Below, piece after piece: positions 6,973 through 14,058 of a stretch of 14,425 nt of DNA (positions within the stretch are counted from its first letter, which is position 1; each line of letters starts with the position of its first letter). Below the pieces are notes generated by a model, which saw only the letters and a program-made list of their open reading frames with translations, was not told the DNA's origin and ran no database searches. Location of the stretch: assembly GCA_900552875.1 (NCBI GenBank), contig USCS01000016.1:1-14425 (forward strand), in the 5' to 3' direction. The position numbers and the translations under genes are program-made. Origin of the DNA: an uncultured Collinsella sp. (GTDB taxonomy: Bacteria > Actinomycetota > Coriobacteriia > Coriobacteriales > Coriobacteriaceae).

Positions 6973-8433
6973 TTAGCGCACCTGAGCGACGTAAGCGACG
7001 TTGGTCGAGGAGACCTTGTCCTCGAGCTGGACGCTCATGCGGGGATCGCCGGCGGTGGCGACGGTCAGGTCGCCGGCCTCGACGTAGCCGAGCTCCTTAG
7101 CGGTCTCAATCGCCTTGACGATCGTGCCGTTGACGGTACCCTGGGTAATCTCGGCCTGGTGCGGGATAACGCCCCAGTACATGATCATCTGCTGGACGGC
7201 CCACTCGTGGCGGGAGAACGCGCAGATCGGCATGTTGGGACGGAAGTGCGAGATCAGGCGAGCGGTACGACCGGTGGTCGTCGGCACGGTGATGCACTTG
7301 GCGCCAACGGTGGTAGCCATGTTCACGGCGGACATACCCACAACGTTGTTGACGACGCGGGTGCCGTGAGCGTCAGCCGGAACCTCGAGCGGAGCGTGAG
7401 CCGGGAGGTACTTCTCGGTTTCGAGAGCAATGCTGGCTTGCATCTTGACGGCCTCGACCGGGTACTTACCGGCAGCGGACTCGCCGGACAGCATGACGGC
7501 GTCGGTGCCGTCGTAGATGGCGTTGGCAACGTCGGCAACCTCGGCGCGCGTCGGGCGCGGGTTCTGCTGCATGGAGTCGAGCATCTGCGTAGCGGTGATA
7601 ACGGGCTTGTAGGCCGCGTTGCACTTAGCGATGATCTCCTTCTGGATGTGCGGAACGAGCTCGGGCTTGATCTCGATGCCCAGGTCGCCACGGGCGACCA
7701 TGATGCCGTCGGAAGCCTCGAGGATCTCGTCGAAGTTCTCGACGCCCAGGGCGCACTCGATCTTCGGGAAGATCGTCACGTGCTCGCCGCCGTTCTCGCG
7801 GCAAAGCTCGCGGATGCCGCGGACGGATTCGCCGTCACGGATGAAGGAAGCGGCGATGTAGTCGATGTTCTCGGTCAGGCCAAAGAGGATGTCCTGACGA
7901 TCGCGCTCGGTGATGGCGGGCAGCGAGATGTTGACGTTGGGCATGTTGACGCCCTTGCGCTCGCCGATCAGGCCGTCGTTCTTGACGACGCAGGTCATGT
8001 CCTGGCCGTCGACGGACTCGACCTCGAGGGCGACCAGGCCGTCATCGATCAGGATGAGGGAGCCCTTCTCGACCTCGGAGGGCAGAGCCAGGTAGTCGAG
8101 GGAGATATGCTCAGAGGTGCCGTGGAAATCCTCGGACGTGGGCTGAGCGGTGACGACGATCTTATCGCCGGTCTTGACGGCAACCTTCTTGCCATCGACC
8201 AGAAGGCCGGTGCGGACCTCGGGGCCCTTGGTGTCGAGCAGGATGCCGACGGGCAGACCGAGCTCCTTGGAAATACGACGGACGCGCTCGATGCGACCGT
8301 GGTGCTCGTCGTAGGATCCGTGCGAGAAGTTAAAACGGGCGACGTTCATGCCCGCCTTGATCATCTCGCGGATGGTCTCGTCGCTATCGCAGGCGGGACC
8401 CATGGTGCATACAATCTTGGTGCGCTTGTACAT
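6973..8433 (-). CDS. pyk: Pyruvate kinase
   Basis: Cytoplasmic glycolytic enzyme transferring phosphate from phosphoenolpyruvate to ADP, 486 aa. Motifs in order: start TKIVCTMGPA; RFNFSHG (33-39), which contributes the substrate Arg and the K+ site Asn/Ser; DTKGPEVRTG (67-76) leading into the B domain (~72-170); PKIE with catalytic Lys224 and Mg ligand Glu226; ARGDLG (247-252) with Mg ligand Asp250; ATQML with Thr282; and TRAEVADVANAIYDG-TDAVMLSGESA. The C-terminal allosteric domain covers ~357-486. No extra C-terminal PEP-utiliser domain is present, unlike the ~580-aa Bacillus form. Start: GGAGG at 8439-8443 before ATG 8433. Monocistronic, with its own promoter and terminator, divergent from the P-type ATPase gene. 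Certain. Confidence 0.98.
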   Translation of the reverse strand: MYKRTKIVCTMGPACDSDETIREMIKAGMNVARFNFSHGSYDEHHGRIERVRRISKELGLPVGILLDTKGPEVRTGLLVDGKKVAVKTGDKIVVTAQPTSEDFHGTSEHISLDYLALPSEVEKGSLILIDDGLVALEVESVDGQDMTCVVKNDGLIGERKGVNMPNVNISLPAITERDRQDILFGLTENIDYIAASFIRDGESVRGIRELCRENGGEHVTIFPKIECALGVENFDEILEASDGIMVARGDLGIEIKPELVPHIQKEIIAKCNAAYKPVITATQMLDSMQQNPRPTRAEVADVANAIYDGTDAVMLSGESAAGKYPVEAVKMQASIALETEKYLPAHAPLEVPADAHGTRVVNNVVGMSAVNMATTVGAKCITVPTTTGRTARLISHFRPNMPICAFSRHEWAVQQMIMYWGVIPHQAEITQGTVNGTIVKAIETAKELGYVEAGDLTVATAGDPRMSVQLEDKVSSTNVAYVAQVR

Positions 8434-8496
8434 TCAGACCTCCATCTGACATCGTCTTGCGCTGATAGATAAACCATAAGAAATAAAACTGAGATG

Positions 8497-8525
8497 ATTA
8501 TAACGAAATGGCGACCGAATACCCC
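8497..8525 (-). promoter_or_regulatory. Promoter of pyk
   Basis: A perfect TATAAT on the minus strand (8497-8502). A weak GGGGTA stands 17 bp upstream (8520-8525), and TTGGGG at 19 bp is an alternative. This predicts a leader of about 57 bases before ATG 8433. Confidence 0.6.
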
Positions 8526-8710
8526 AAAAAATCGACCGTATGCCGAATTAGAAGTTCATTTTTTGCGGAAAAACGGTATATGCAAAAACTTTACCAACCG
8601 TTCTGACCGCTGCTATCTGGGCGATATTTCAGTTTGACGATGTGCCGAAGAAAAAACGTTTTATCAATATTGAGCATCACACGGTCTGCATCGTTGCACT
8701 CGAGCCGTGT

Positions 8711-8722
8711 TTCCAATTGGAA
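8711..8722. promoter_or_regulatory. 12-bp perfect palindrome upstream of the ATPase promoter
   Basis: TTCCAATTGGAA is fully self-complementary and ends four bases before the proposed -35 box. Position suits an activator or repressor site. I cannot name the regulator. Confidence 0.4.
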
Positions 8723-8726
8723 TGTT

Positions 8727-8756
8727 TTGGCTAGACGCGCTGCTTTGGGGTACCAT
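8727..8756 (+). promoter_or_regulatory. Promoter of the P-type ATPase gene
   Basis: TTGGCT (8727-8732) and TACCAT (8751-8756), spacer 18 bp. Transcription would start near 8763 and give a leader of about 112 bases, long enough for the structures at 8771-8789 and 8811-8864. Confidence 0.45.
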
Positions 8757-8810
8757 AGCTCCACTATCAACTGCCGCTCAGCACGGCAGCCTTGATGAGC
8801 CCTTGCCCTT

Positions 8811-8864
8811 CTCCTGGGAATTATGATCGGGCATCAATCTGCTGAGTGGCCCGAATCCCAGGAG
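8811..8864 (+). promoter_or_regulatory. Leader hairpin sequestering the ATPase ribosome binding site
   Basis: CTCCTGGGA (8811-8819) is exactly complementary to TCCCAGGAG (8856-8864), which contains most of the Shine-Dalgarno AGGAGGGG (8860-8867). A second stem, TCGGGC (8827-8832) with GCCCGA (8849-8854), stacks inside it after a 7-nt/1-nt internal loop. GCCC at 8799-8802 can instead pair with GGGC 8829-8832, giving an alternative fold. A separate hairpin, CTGCCG/CGGCAG, lies at 8771-8789. The pairing is seen; a regulatory switch is inferred. Confidence 0.5.
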
Positions 8865-8874
8865 GGGACTCTAT

Positions 8875-11556
8875 ATGCAAAAGGAATACCTGTCCGCCGC
8901 GGCGGAGGTGCTCAGCGACCAGGGCGTCGATGAGAACCTCGGCCTGAGCAACGACGAGGCGTCGTCGCGCCTCGCCAAGACAGGCCCTAACAAGCTCGAG
9001 GAAGCCGAGAAAACGCCGCTGTGGAAGCGTTTCTTTGAGCAGATGGCCGACCCCATGGTCATCATGCTGATCGTTGCCGCCGTCATCAGCGCGCTCACGG
9101 GTATGGTCAAGGGCGAGCCCGACTTTGCCGACGTCGCCATCATCATGTTCGTCGTTATCGTCAACTCGGTACTGGGCGTGGTCCAGGAAGCCAAGAGCGA
9201 AGAGGCCCTCGAGGCCCTGCAGGAGATGAGCGCGGCGCAGTCCAAGGTGCTGCGCGACGGCAAGCTCGTGCACCTGCCGAGCGCCGAGCTCGTGCCCGGC
9301 GATGTGATCATGCTCGAGGCGGGCGACTCCGTCCCGGCCGACTGCCGTGTGCTCGAGAGCGCCACGATGAAGATCGAGGAGGCCGCCCTTACCGGCGAGT
9401 CCGTGCCCGTCGAGAAGCATGCCAACGTCATTGAGCTCGCCGCCGGCACCGACGACGTGCCGCTCGGCGACCGCAAGAACATGTGCTACATGTGTTCCAC
9501 CGTGGTATACGGCCGCGGTCGCGCCGTCGTGGTCGGCACCGGTATGAACACCGAGATGGGCAAGATCGCCGGCGCCCTGGCCGAGGCCAAGGAAGAGCTC
9601 ACGCCGCTGCAGGTGAAGCTCGCCGAGCTCAGCCGCATCCTTACCATCATGGTTATCGTCATCTGCGTCGTCATCTTTGGCGTCGACATCATCCGCCACG
9701 GCGTGGGCAACGTTCTCACCGATCCGACCGCGCTGCTCGACACCTTTATGGTCGCTGTCTCGCTTGCCGTCGCCGCCATCCCCGAGGGCCTGGTTGCCGT
9801 CGTGACCATCGTGCTGTCGCTCGGCGTGACCAAGATGGCCAAGCGTCAGGCGATTATCCGCAAGCTCTCTGCCGTCGAGACCCTTGGCTGCACGCAGACC
9901 ATCTGCTCCGACAAGACCGGTACCCTCACCCAGAACAAGATGACCGTCGTCAAGCACGAGCTCGCTGCGCCTAAGGAGAAGTTCCTGGCCGGCATGGCTC
10001 TGTGCTCCGACGCCCAGTGGGACGAGGAGCTGGGCGAGGCCGTGGGTGAGCCGACCGAGTGTGCGCTCGTCAACGATGCCGGCAAGGCGGGGCTCACTGG
10101 CCTGACTGCCGAGCATCCGCGCGTGGGCGAGGCCCCGTTTGACTCGGGCCGCAAGATGATGTCCGTGGTCGTCGAGACCCTGGACGGCGAGTATGAGCAG
10201 TACACCAAGGGCGCGCCCGACGTGGTGATCGGCCTGTGCACCCATATCTACGAGGGCGACAAGGTCGTTCCGCTGACCGAGGAGCGTCGCGCCGAGCTCG
10301 TGGCCGCCAACAAGGCCATGGCCGACGAGGCCCTGCGCGTGCTGGCGCTGGCAAGCCGCGCCTACACCGAGGTCCCGGCCGACTGCAGCCCCGCTGCGCT
10401 CGAGCACGACCTGGTCTTCTGCGGCCTGTCCGGCATGATTGACCCGGTCCGTCCCGAGGTGGCCGACGCCATCCGCGAGGCGCACGACGCCGGTATCCGC
10501 ACCGTCATGATCACGGGCGACCACATCGACACCGCCGTGGCCATCGCCAAGCAGCTGGGCATCGTCGCCGATCGCAGCCAGGCCATCACCGGTGCCGACC
10601 TCGATCGCATGAGTGACGAGGAGCTCGACGCGCACATCGAGGACTACGGCGTGTACGCTCGCGTCCAGCCCGAGCACAAGACCCGCATTGTCGAGGCTTG
10701 GAAGTCGCGCGACCAGATCGTGGCCATGACGGGCGACGGCGTCAACGACGCCCCGTCCATCAAGCGCGCCGATATCGGCGTGGGCATGGGCATTACCGGC
10801 ACCGACGTCACCAAGAACGTCGCCGATATGGTGCTCGCCGACGATAACTTCGCCACCATCATCGGTGCCTGCGAAGAGGGCCGTCGCATCTACGACAACA
10901 TCCGCAAGGTCATCCAGTTCCTGCTTTCGGCCAACCTTGCCGAGGTCTTCTCGGTGTTTATCGCCACGCTTATCGGCTTTACCATCTTCCAGCCGGTGCA
11001 GCTGCTGTGGGTGAACCTGGTCACCGACTGTTTCCCCGCGCTCGCGCTGGGCATGGAGGATGCCGAGGGCGACATCATGAAGCGCAAGCCGCGCAACGCC
11101 AAGGACGGCGTCTTTGCTGGTCACATGGGTCTGGACTGCGTTGTCCAGGGCCTGATCATCACCGTGCTGGTGCTGGCGAGCTTCTTTGTGGGCGTGTACT
11201 TTGACATGGGCTACATCCACATCGCCGATATGATCGCCGGCAATGCCGACGAGGAAGGCGTGATGATGGCGTTCATCACGCTCAACATGGTCGAGATCTT
11301 CCACTGCTTCAATATGCGCAGCCGTCGTGCGTCGCTGTTTAGCATGAAGAAGCAGAACAAGTGGCTTTGGGCTTCGGCTGCGCTGGCGCTGGTGCTGACG
11401 GTGATCGTAACCGTGCAGCCGACGCTTGCCGAGATGTTCTTTGGCCCCGTGACGCTTGAGTTCAAGGGCGTTGTCGCCGCGCTGGGTCTGGCCTTCCTGA
11501 TCATTCCGCTGATGGAGATCTACAAGGCGATCATGCGCGCGGTCGAGAAGGAGTAA
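8875..11556 (+). CDS. Calcium-type P-type ATPase (P2A)
   Basis: 893-aa membrane pump that couples ATP hydrolysis to cation export. Order: N-terminal cation ATPase domain, M1/M2 (~60-105), actuator with TGES (173-176), M3/M4 (~255-320) with PEGL (303-306), phosphorylation motif DKTGT (Asp346), nucleotide-binding KGAPD (445-449), hinge TGDGVNDAP (619-627), and M5-M10 (~680-885). Calcium ligands known from SERCA are all matched: Glu304 (E309), Asn687 and Glu690 in M5 (N768, E771), Asn714, Thr717 and Asp718 in NLVTD (N796, T799, D800), and Glu807 in M8 (E908). So both Ca2+ sites may be complete, which argues for Ca2+ over Mg2+ or Na+/K+. Start: AGGAGGGG seven bases before ATG 8875, inside a leader hairpin. 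Single-gene unit. Family certain, ion inferred. Confidence 0.95.
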   Translation: MQKEYLSAAAEVLSDQGVDENLGLSNDEASSRLAKTGPNKLEEAEKTPLWKRFFEQMADPMVIMLIVAAVISALTGMVKGEPDFADVAIIMFVVIVNSVLGVVQEAKSEEALEALQEMSAAQSKVLRDGKLVHLPSAELVPGDVIMLEAGDSVPADCRVLESATMKIEEAALTGESVPVEKHANVIELAAGTDDVPLGDRKNMCYMCSTVVYGRGRAVVVGTGMNTEMGKIAGALAEAKEELTPLQVKLAELSRILTIMVIVICVVIFGVDIIRHGVGNVLTDPTALLDTFMVAVSLAVAAIPEGLVAVVTIVLSLGVTKMAKRQAIIRKLSAVETLGCTQTICSDKTGTLTQNKMTVVKHELAAPKEKFLAGMALCSDAQWDEELGEAVGEPTECALVNDAGKAGLTGLTAEHPRVGEAPFDSGRKMMSVVVETLDGEYEQYTKGAPDVVIGLCTHIYEGDKVVPLTEERRAELVAANKAMADEALRVLALASRAYTEVPADCSPAALEHDLVFCGLSGMIDPVRPEVADAIREAHDAGIRTVMITGDHIDTAVAIAKQLGIVADRSQAITGADLDRMSDEELDAHIEDYGVYARVQPEHKTRIVEAWKSRDQIVAMTGDGVNDAPSIKRADIGVGMGITGTDVTKNVADMVLADDNFATIIGACEEGRRIYDNIRKVIQFLLSANLAEVFSVFIATLIGFTIFQPVQLLWVNLVTDCFPALALGMEDAEGDIMKRKPRNAKDGVFAGHMGLDCVVQGLIITVLVLASFFVGVYFDMGYIHIADMIAGNADEEGVMMAFITLNMVEIFHCFNMRSRRASLFSMKKQNKWLWASAALALVLTVIVTVQPTLAEMFFGPVTLEFKGVVAALGLAFLIIPLMEIYKAIMRAVEKE

Positions 11557-11568
11557 GTTAACCTGTCC

Positions 11569-11657
11569 GGGCCCGCCCCTGCGTGTTTTCTTCTTCGCTG
11601 GTCCTCGCGCTTCGCGCTGCGGGATCGCTCAGAAGAAAACACTCCCGGGGCGGGCCC
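11569..11657. repeat. 89-bp near-perfect inverted repeat
   Basis: GGGCCCGCCCC (11569-11579) pairs with GGGGCGGGCCC (11647-11657). After a small internal loop, GTGTTTTCTTCT (11583-11594) pairs with AGAAGAAAACAC (11631-11642). The 36-bp centre is GC-rich and weakly self-complementary (GCGC-TTC-GCGC). It begins 12 bases after the ATPase stop. It has no U-tract on either side, so it is not a typical terminator; it may protect the 3' end of the message or be a dispersed palindromic element. Confidence 0.75.
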
Positions 11658-11716
11658 TGTGGTATCCTTGCTGGCTTTCTCGCGCGCGGATGAAAAAGGG
11701 CTGAGGGAAAGTTTGT

Positions 11717-11753
11717 GAGCTGGTCGGGCTTTGCCCGGCCAGCTCTATTTTTA
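11717..11753 (+). terminator. Strong rho-independent terminator
   Basis: GAGCTGGTCGGGC (11717-11729), loop TTT, GCCCGGCCAGCTC (11733-11745): a 13-bp stem with one G-U pair, then TATTTTTA. It is oriented for plus-strand transcripts, so it ends ATPase transcription or a short transcript from this gap. It gives no U-tract for the minus-strand operon that ends at 11816. Confidence 0.88.
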
Positions 11754-11815
11754 GAGCATTTGCTCGACCGACTCTTTTTGTGAGCTGGATTGTATGGGGT
11801 TGAATCGGCGACGCG

Positions 11816-12145
11816 TTAGGAGAAGCCGGGAACGTCGCTGAAGGGGATTTGGGGCATAAAGAGAACGATGACGGCCATAATTCCCCAGTAGATTTGCAGA
11901 GGTAGCGGAGCCGATATCAGGGCATTAAAGAAGGACAAACCCTTTTTGCTTCCATATAGCTGGACCGAGCTGAGAAGAGCAATTCCAAAAGAGATGGCGC
12001 TCGGCCAGCATGCTTTGACAATGAGGCTAAGGAAATAGCATATTAATGTTATCGCTATGCACCCAATGCCCCAGAGCCACTTCTTGTTGAGGAAATACTG
12101 GATACCCCATACACCAATTACGGGGGCAATGATGACTGGCAACAT
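11816..12145 (-). CDS. Small four-helix membrane protein, candidate immunity protein
   Basis: 109 aa, not recognised. Nearly all of it is hydrophobic, with helices at about 2-19, 22-44, 49-64 and 82-98; KK pairs at 21-22 and 67-68 mark likely cytoplasmic turns, and the C-terminus ends in a short polar tail. Start: TTAGGAT eight bases before ATG 12145, overlapping the stop of the preceding gene; the gap is nine bases, so it is translationally linked. Third gene of the operon with a thioredoxin and an exported peptide. Small polytopic proteins in that position often give self-immunity to a bacteriocin, which is the reason for the guess. Base composition is lower in GC than the flanking core genes. 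Existence likely, role speculative. Confidence 0.6.
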   Translation of the reverse strand: MLPVIIAPVIGVWGIQYFLNKKWLWGIGCIAITLICYFLSLIVKACWPSAISFGIALLSSVQLYGSKKGLSFFNALISAPLPLQIYWGIMAVIVLFMPQIPFSDVPGFS

Positions 12146-12154
12146 AGCCGTATC

Positions 12155-12652
12155 CTAACTATTTATACAACGAATGTATTCTCCGGAGTTGGGGGGATAG
12201 ACGCTGCAAGGTAGACGGTACGTGTTGCCTGCGGGTACGGGGCGTCCAAGGAGTTGCTTTGCTGCATACTCAGTCCAATAACCTCCGGTTATGCTTATGA
12301 ACTTCTTAATAAGTCCGTCGATTACAACCCCCGTTACATAGCCGATGAGTTCTTTTCCAATAAAAATGGCAATTTTGACGATCCATTCTTTAGCGCCGCG
12401 TGTGGCAGCTGCTAAATCATCCAAAGACAGGGTCTGGAATCGATCGATAATTTGGACATCTCCGTTTTCATCTAGTGCGTATGTCGTCCATCCTGTGCCG
12501 GACTCATTGACAGCTTCAATGTACTCTTCGGCAGAAGGGAACTCTACTTCAAGAGGTTGCGCCTTAGATTGCTTTGGTGAAATGGCAATTGAGCAAAGCG
12601 CAACTGCGCTTGCGATGAATGACTTACGGCTTACGGGAACGTTACGTAGCAT
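12155..12652 (-). CDS. Exported peptide precursor, bacteriocin-like
   Basis: 165 aa, no family recognised. Residues 1-31 form a signal peptide: basic start (MLRNVPVSRK), hydrophobic core SFIASAVALCSIAIS, and a likely cut after SKA at 31. SRKSF is a weak Tat-like variant, but Sec export fits better. The mature part has an acidic region (35-85), then a long hydrophobic/amphipathic segment (90-118) with three spaced Lys, flanked by Trp90 and Trp126, and a tail with Cys149 and Cys162, a possible disulfide. Start: AGGAGG six bases before ATG 12652. A frame extension to 12709 would overlap the upstream gene and lacks a ribosome site. Lies 17 bases after the thioredoxin gene, whose product could form the disulfide. 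Bacteriocin is inferred from layout and peptide character only. Confidence 0.6.
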   Translation of the reverse strand: MLRNVPVSRKSFIASAVALCSIAISPKQSKAQPLEVEFPSAEEYIEAVNESGTGWTTYALDENGDVQIIDRFQTLSLDDLAAATRGAKEWIVKIAIFIGKELIGYVTGVVIDGLIKKFISITGGYWTEYAAKQLLGRPVPAGNTYRLPCSVYPPNSGEYIRCINS

Positions 12653-12669
12653 GTGTATCCTCCTGACAT

Positions 12670-13104
12670 TTAGCTTGACATTGCTGTGTTGTTCAGATTC
12701 AGCCTCCAATCCGTGAAACGCATTTCAAACGAATCAAGCGTGGAAAGGTCGAACTCGGACGCTATCTTTCCTTCAGAGATGGCAAAAATTGAAGGATAAA
12801 ACTCGAATGACGGCAGAAGCGCCTTAAGTGTTTCCCTATCAACCTCCTTTTGGCTCTTAGGGACAACGAGGATCTCGATGTCGTTCTTGAGACTCGGCGA
12901 AAGCGAGCGTTCTGCCGCACGGAGCTCTTCACAGGCCGGGCAGCCCTCCAGCTCAATTTGCACGATAAAAGATTCGCCTTTGCTTAATTTCGATCGAAAT
13001 TCGGGCAATGAGATATTGATTGGATCGGAATTGGTTCGTACTGACGAGAAGAGGGCGAAAAGGGACAGCGATAAGATAAGGATAAGGACGGCTTGCTTTC
13101 TCAT
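12670..13104 (-). CDS. Membrane-anchored thioredoxin-like protein, bacteriocin-accessory type
   Basis: 144 aa thiol-disulfide protein. An N-terminal hydrophobic segment (4-21) anchors or exports it, so the domain faces outside. The thioredoxin core shows FIVQIELEGCPAC with the redox pair Cys55 and Cys58 in CPAC, and a likely cis-Pro at 104 (EFYPSIFAI). Size and look resemble the thioredoxin-like accessory proteins found beside class II bacteriocins (PedC/BrcD type), which help form the correct disulfides in the product. A general disulfide exchanger is the alternative. Start: GGAGG four bases before ATG 13104. First gene of the operon, behind an AT-rich promoter carrying a 22-bp palindrome. 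The fold is fairly sure; the partner is inferred from the next gene. Confidence 0.75.
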   Translation of the reverse strand: MRKQAVLILILSLSLFALFSSVRTNSDPINISLPEFRSKLSKGESFIVQIELEGCPACEELRAAERSLSPSLKNDIEILVVPKSQKEVDRETLKALLPSFEFYPSIFAISEGKIASEFDLSTLDSFEMRFTDWRLNLNNTAMSS

Positions 13105-13119
13105 GGGTCCTCCAAACTC

Positions 13120-13141
13120 TATAAAGTTAAATTACTTTATA
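13120..13141. promoter_or_regulatory. 22-bp palindrome at the promoter of the bacteriocin-like operon
   Basis: TATAAAGT (13120-13127) and ACTTTATA (13134-13141) are exact complements around a 6-bp spacer. On the minus strand a -10-like TATATA (13138-13143) overlaps it, with TTTAAG 18 bp upstream (13162-13167). A bound protein would block the -10 and start site. The HTH protein encoded at 13766 is the obvious candidate, but this is unproven. Confidence 0.5.
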
Positions 13142-13265
13142 TAAAACATTAAATAAAGATTCTTAAAAATGAACGGTATCGATTTGCTGGTAAACGGTTT
13201 TGAGCGAGAGCGGTTGGATTGAAAAGTACAATGAACGCAGGGAAATAAGGAAAAAAGGAGGAGAA

Positions 13266-13754
13266 ATGAAAGATCGCGATATACATCTGCGGTTGACGAC
13301 GAGTTTTCTGACAATCTTCTGTATCGCCCTGGCGGTTCAAGCGCTATGTTGCGTGGTGTTGTTCGTTCATCTTGCGAACCTGTTGCTCATCGAGGGTATC
13401 TCTGCGGTGAGCGGCGGATTTCTGCTCTTGTTTATGGTTAGCACGCTTTGCGACGCTGCAACGTTTCTTCTGTTTACGATTCTGACGGCGAAAGTCAGGC
13501 ATGAGGGTCGTCCTTTTGGTAAGTGGCAGACCAGGATTTTGGTCGCGGCTGGCCTCCTGATGTCGGTAAAAGCCGTCATCAGCATCATATGGCCGACGAT
13601 TCAATTACCATACAGCAATGTTCTTGGAACGGCTGAGCCCGTGTTTCCCGAGTTTGATTTTCAATCGCTTTCTTACGGACTCGTTTTCTTTGCGTTGGCG
13701 GGGGTCTTTGAATACGGTAGGGTATTGCAGGAAGATGCAGACGAGATTCTCTAG
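13266..13754 (+). CDS. DUF2975 family membrane protein
   Basis: 162 aa with four predicted helices (about 12-38, 46-72, 90-110, 133-152) and a C-terminal EYGRVLQEDADEIL run typical of DUF2975 (B. subtilis YoaS-like) proteins. The family is commonly encoded next to a small YozG-type HTH regulator, as here, 11 bases downstream. Function is unknown; a membrane partner that modulates the regulator is a reasonable guess. Start: ATG 13266 has AAGGAGGAG just before it. An in-frame TTG at 13200 would add 22 charged residues without a ribosome site and was not used. A TACAAT at 13227-13232 may be its -10. Divergent from the bacteriocin-like operon with a 161-bp gap. Confidence 0.82.
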   Translation: MKDRDIHLRLTTSFLTIFCIALAVQALCCVVLFVHLANLLLIEGISAVSGGFLLLFMVSTLCDAATFLLFTILTAKVRHEGRPFGKWQTRILVAAGLLMSVKAVISIIWPTIQLPYSNVLGTAEPVFPEFDFQSLSYGLVFFALAGVFEYGRVLQEDADEIL

Positions 13755-13765
13755 GGGGTGGCACG

Positions 13766-14017
13766 GTGCCGATTGTTATGCGTCTTGACCGCGTGATGGC
13801 GGACCGTAAAATCTCGTCGCAGGAACTTGCCGAAATCATTGGAATATCGCCTGTTAATCTGTCTCGAATTAAAACGGGAAGACTCAAGGGGATCCGCTTT
13901 TCTACACTTCAAGCAATGTGCGAGGCGCTTCATTGCAAGCCCGGCGACATCATCGATTGGATGGATGATGACGAGTACGCCGCAGCATTTGGTAAGTCGG
14001 ACGGAACAATGCGTTAA
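13766..14017 (+). CDS. YozG-type HTH transcriptional regulator (Cro/C1 family)
   Basis: 83 aa, essentially a single XRE-like DNA-binding domain. LDRVMADRKISSQELAEIIG (7-26) gives helices 1 and 2, and the recognition helix follows in ISPVNLSRIKTG (27-38). The tail LCKPGDIIDW-type stretch (LHCKPGDIIDWMDDD, 55-69) is the hallmark of the YozG/HTH_26 group. GTG start at 13766 preceded by AGGGGGTGG (13753-13761); ATG 13778 is in frame but would remove the conserved first strand. Coupled to the DUF2975 gene. It probably acts as a local repressor; the 22-bp palindrome at 13120-13141 is one plausible target. Stop TAA 14015-14017. Confidence 0.9.
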   Translation: MPIVMRLDRVMADRKISSQELAEIIGISPVNLSRIKTGRLKGIRFSTLQAMCEALHCKPGDIIDWMDDDEYAAAFGKSDGTMR

Positions 14018-14020
14018 AAT
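14015..14020 (+). promoter_or_regulatory. Possible -10 box of rsgA
   Basis: TAAAAT overlaps the stop codon of the HTH gene and stands 39 bases before the rsgA start. No good -35 is seen, so rsgA may instead be read from upstream. Confidence 0.3.
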
Positions 14021-14058
14021 ACCTGCTCAGTTGTGTGGTTTTGTGCTGGGAGGCGCTT

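Larger units (their letters stand above)
8434..8874. other. 441-bp divergent regulatory region between pyk and the ATPase gene
   Basis: Holds the pyk promoter near 8497-8525, then an AT-richer stretch, 8526-8700, in which I see no gene. There is only a weak ACACGG / CCGTGT pair (arms 6 bp, near 8677-8710). The 12-bp palindrome, promoter and structured leader of the ATPase gene follow (8711-8874). Confidence 0.6.

Noticed and set aside
6523..8472. 649-codon open frame on the plus strand, antisense to pyk
   Set aside because: Its product is an Asp/Val/Gly-rich artefact of the pyk frame, and it runs through the inverted repeat and the pyk terminator.
8821..11304. 827-codon open frame on the minus strand, antisense to the ATPase gene
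   Set aside because: It is the mirror of a high-GC coding frame: Asp/Gly/His/Val-rich with no fold-like pattern or ribosome site, and the plus strand has every P-type ATPase motif.
11712..11788. 12-bp direct repeat TTTGTGAGCTGG (11712-11723 and 11777-11788), possible attachment site or target duplication
   Set aside because: Only 12 bp, 65 bp apart, with a terminator between and no integrase or transposase nearby. Could be a small local duplication.
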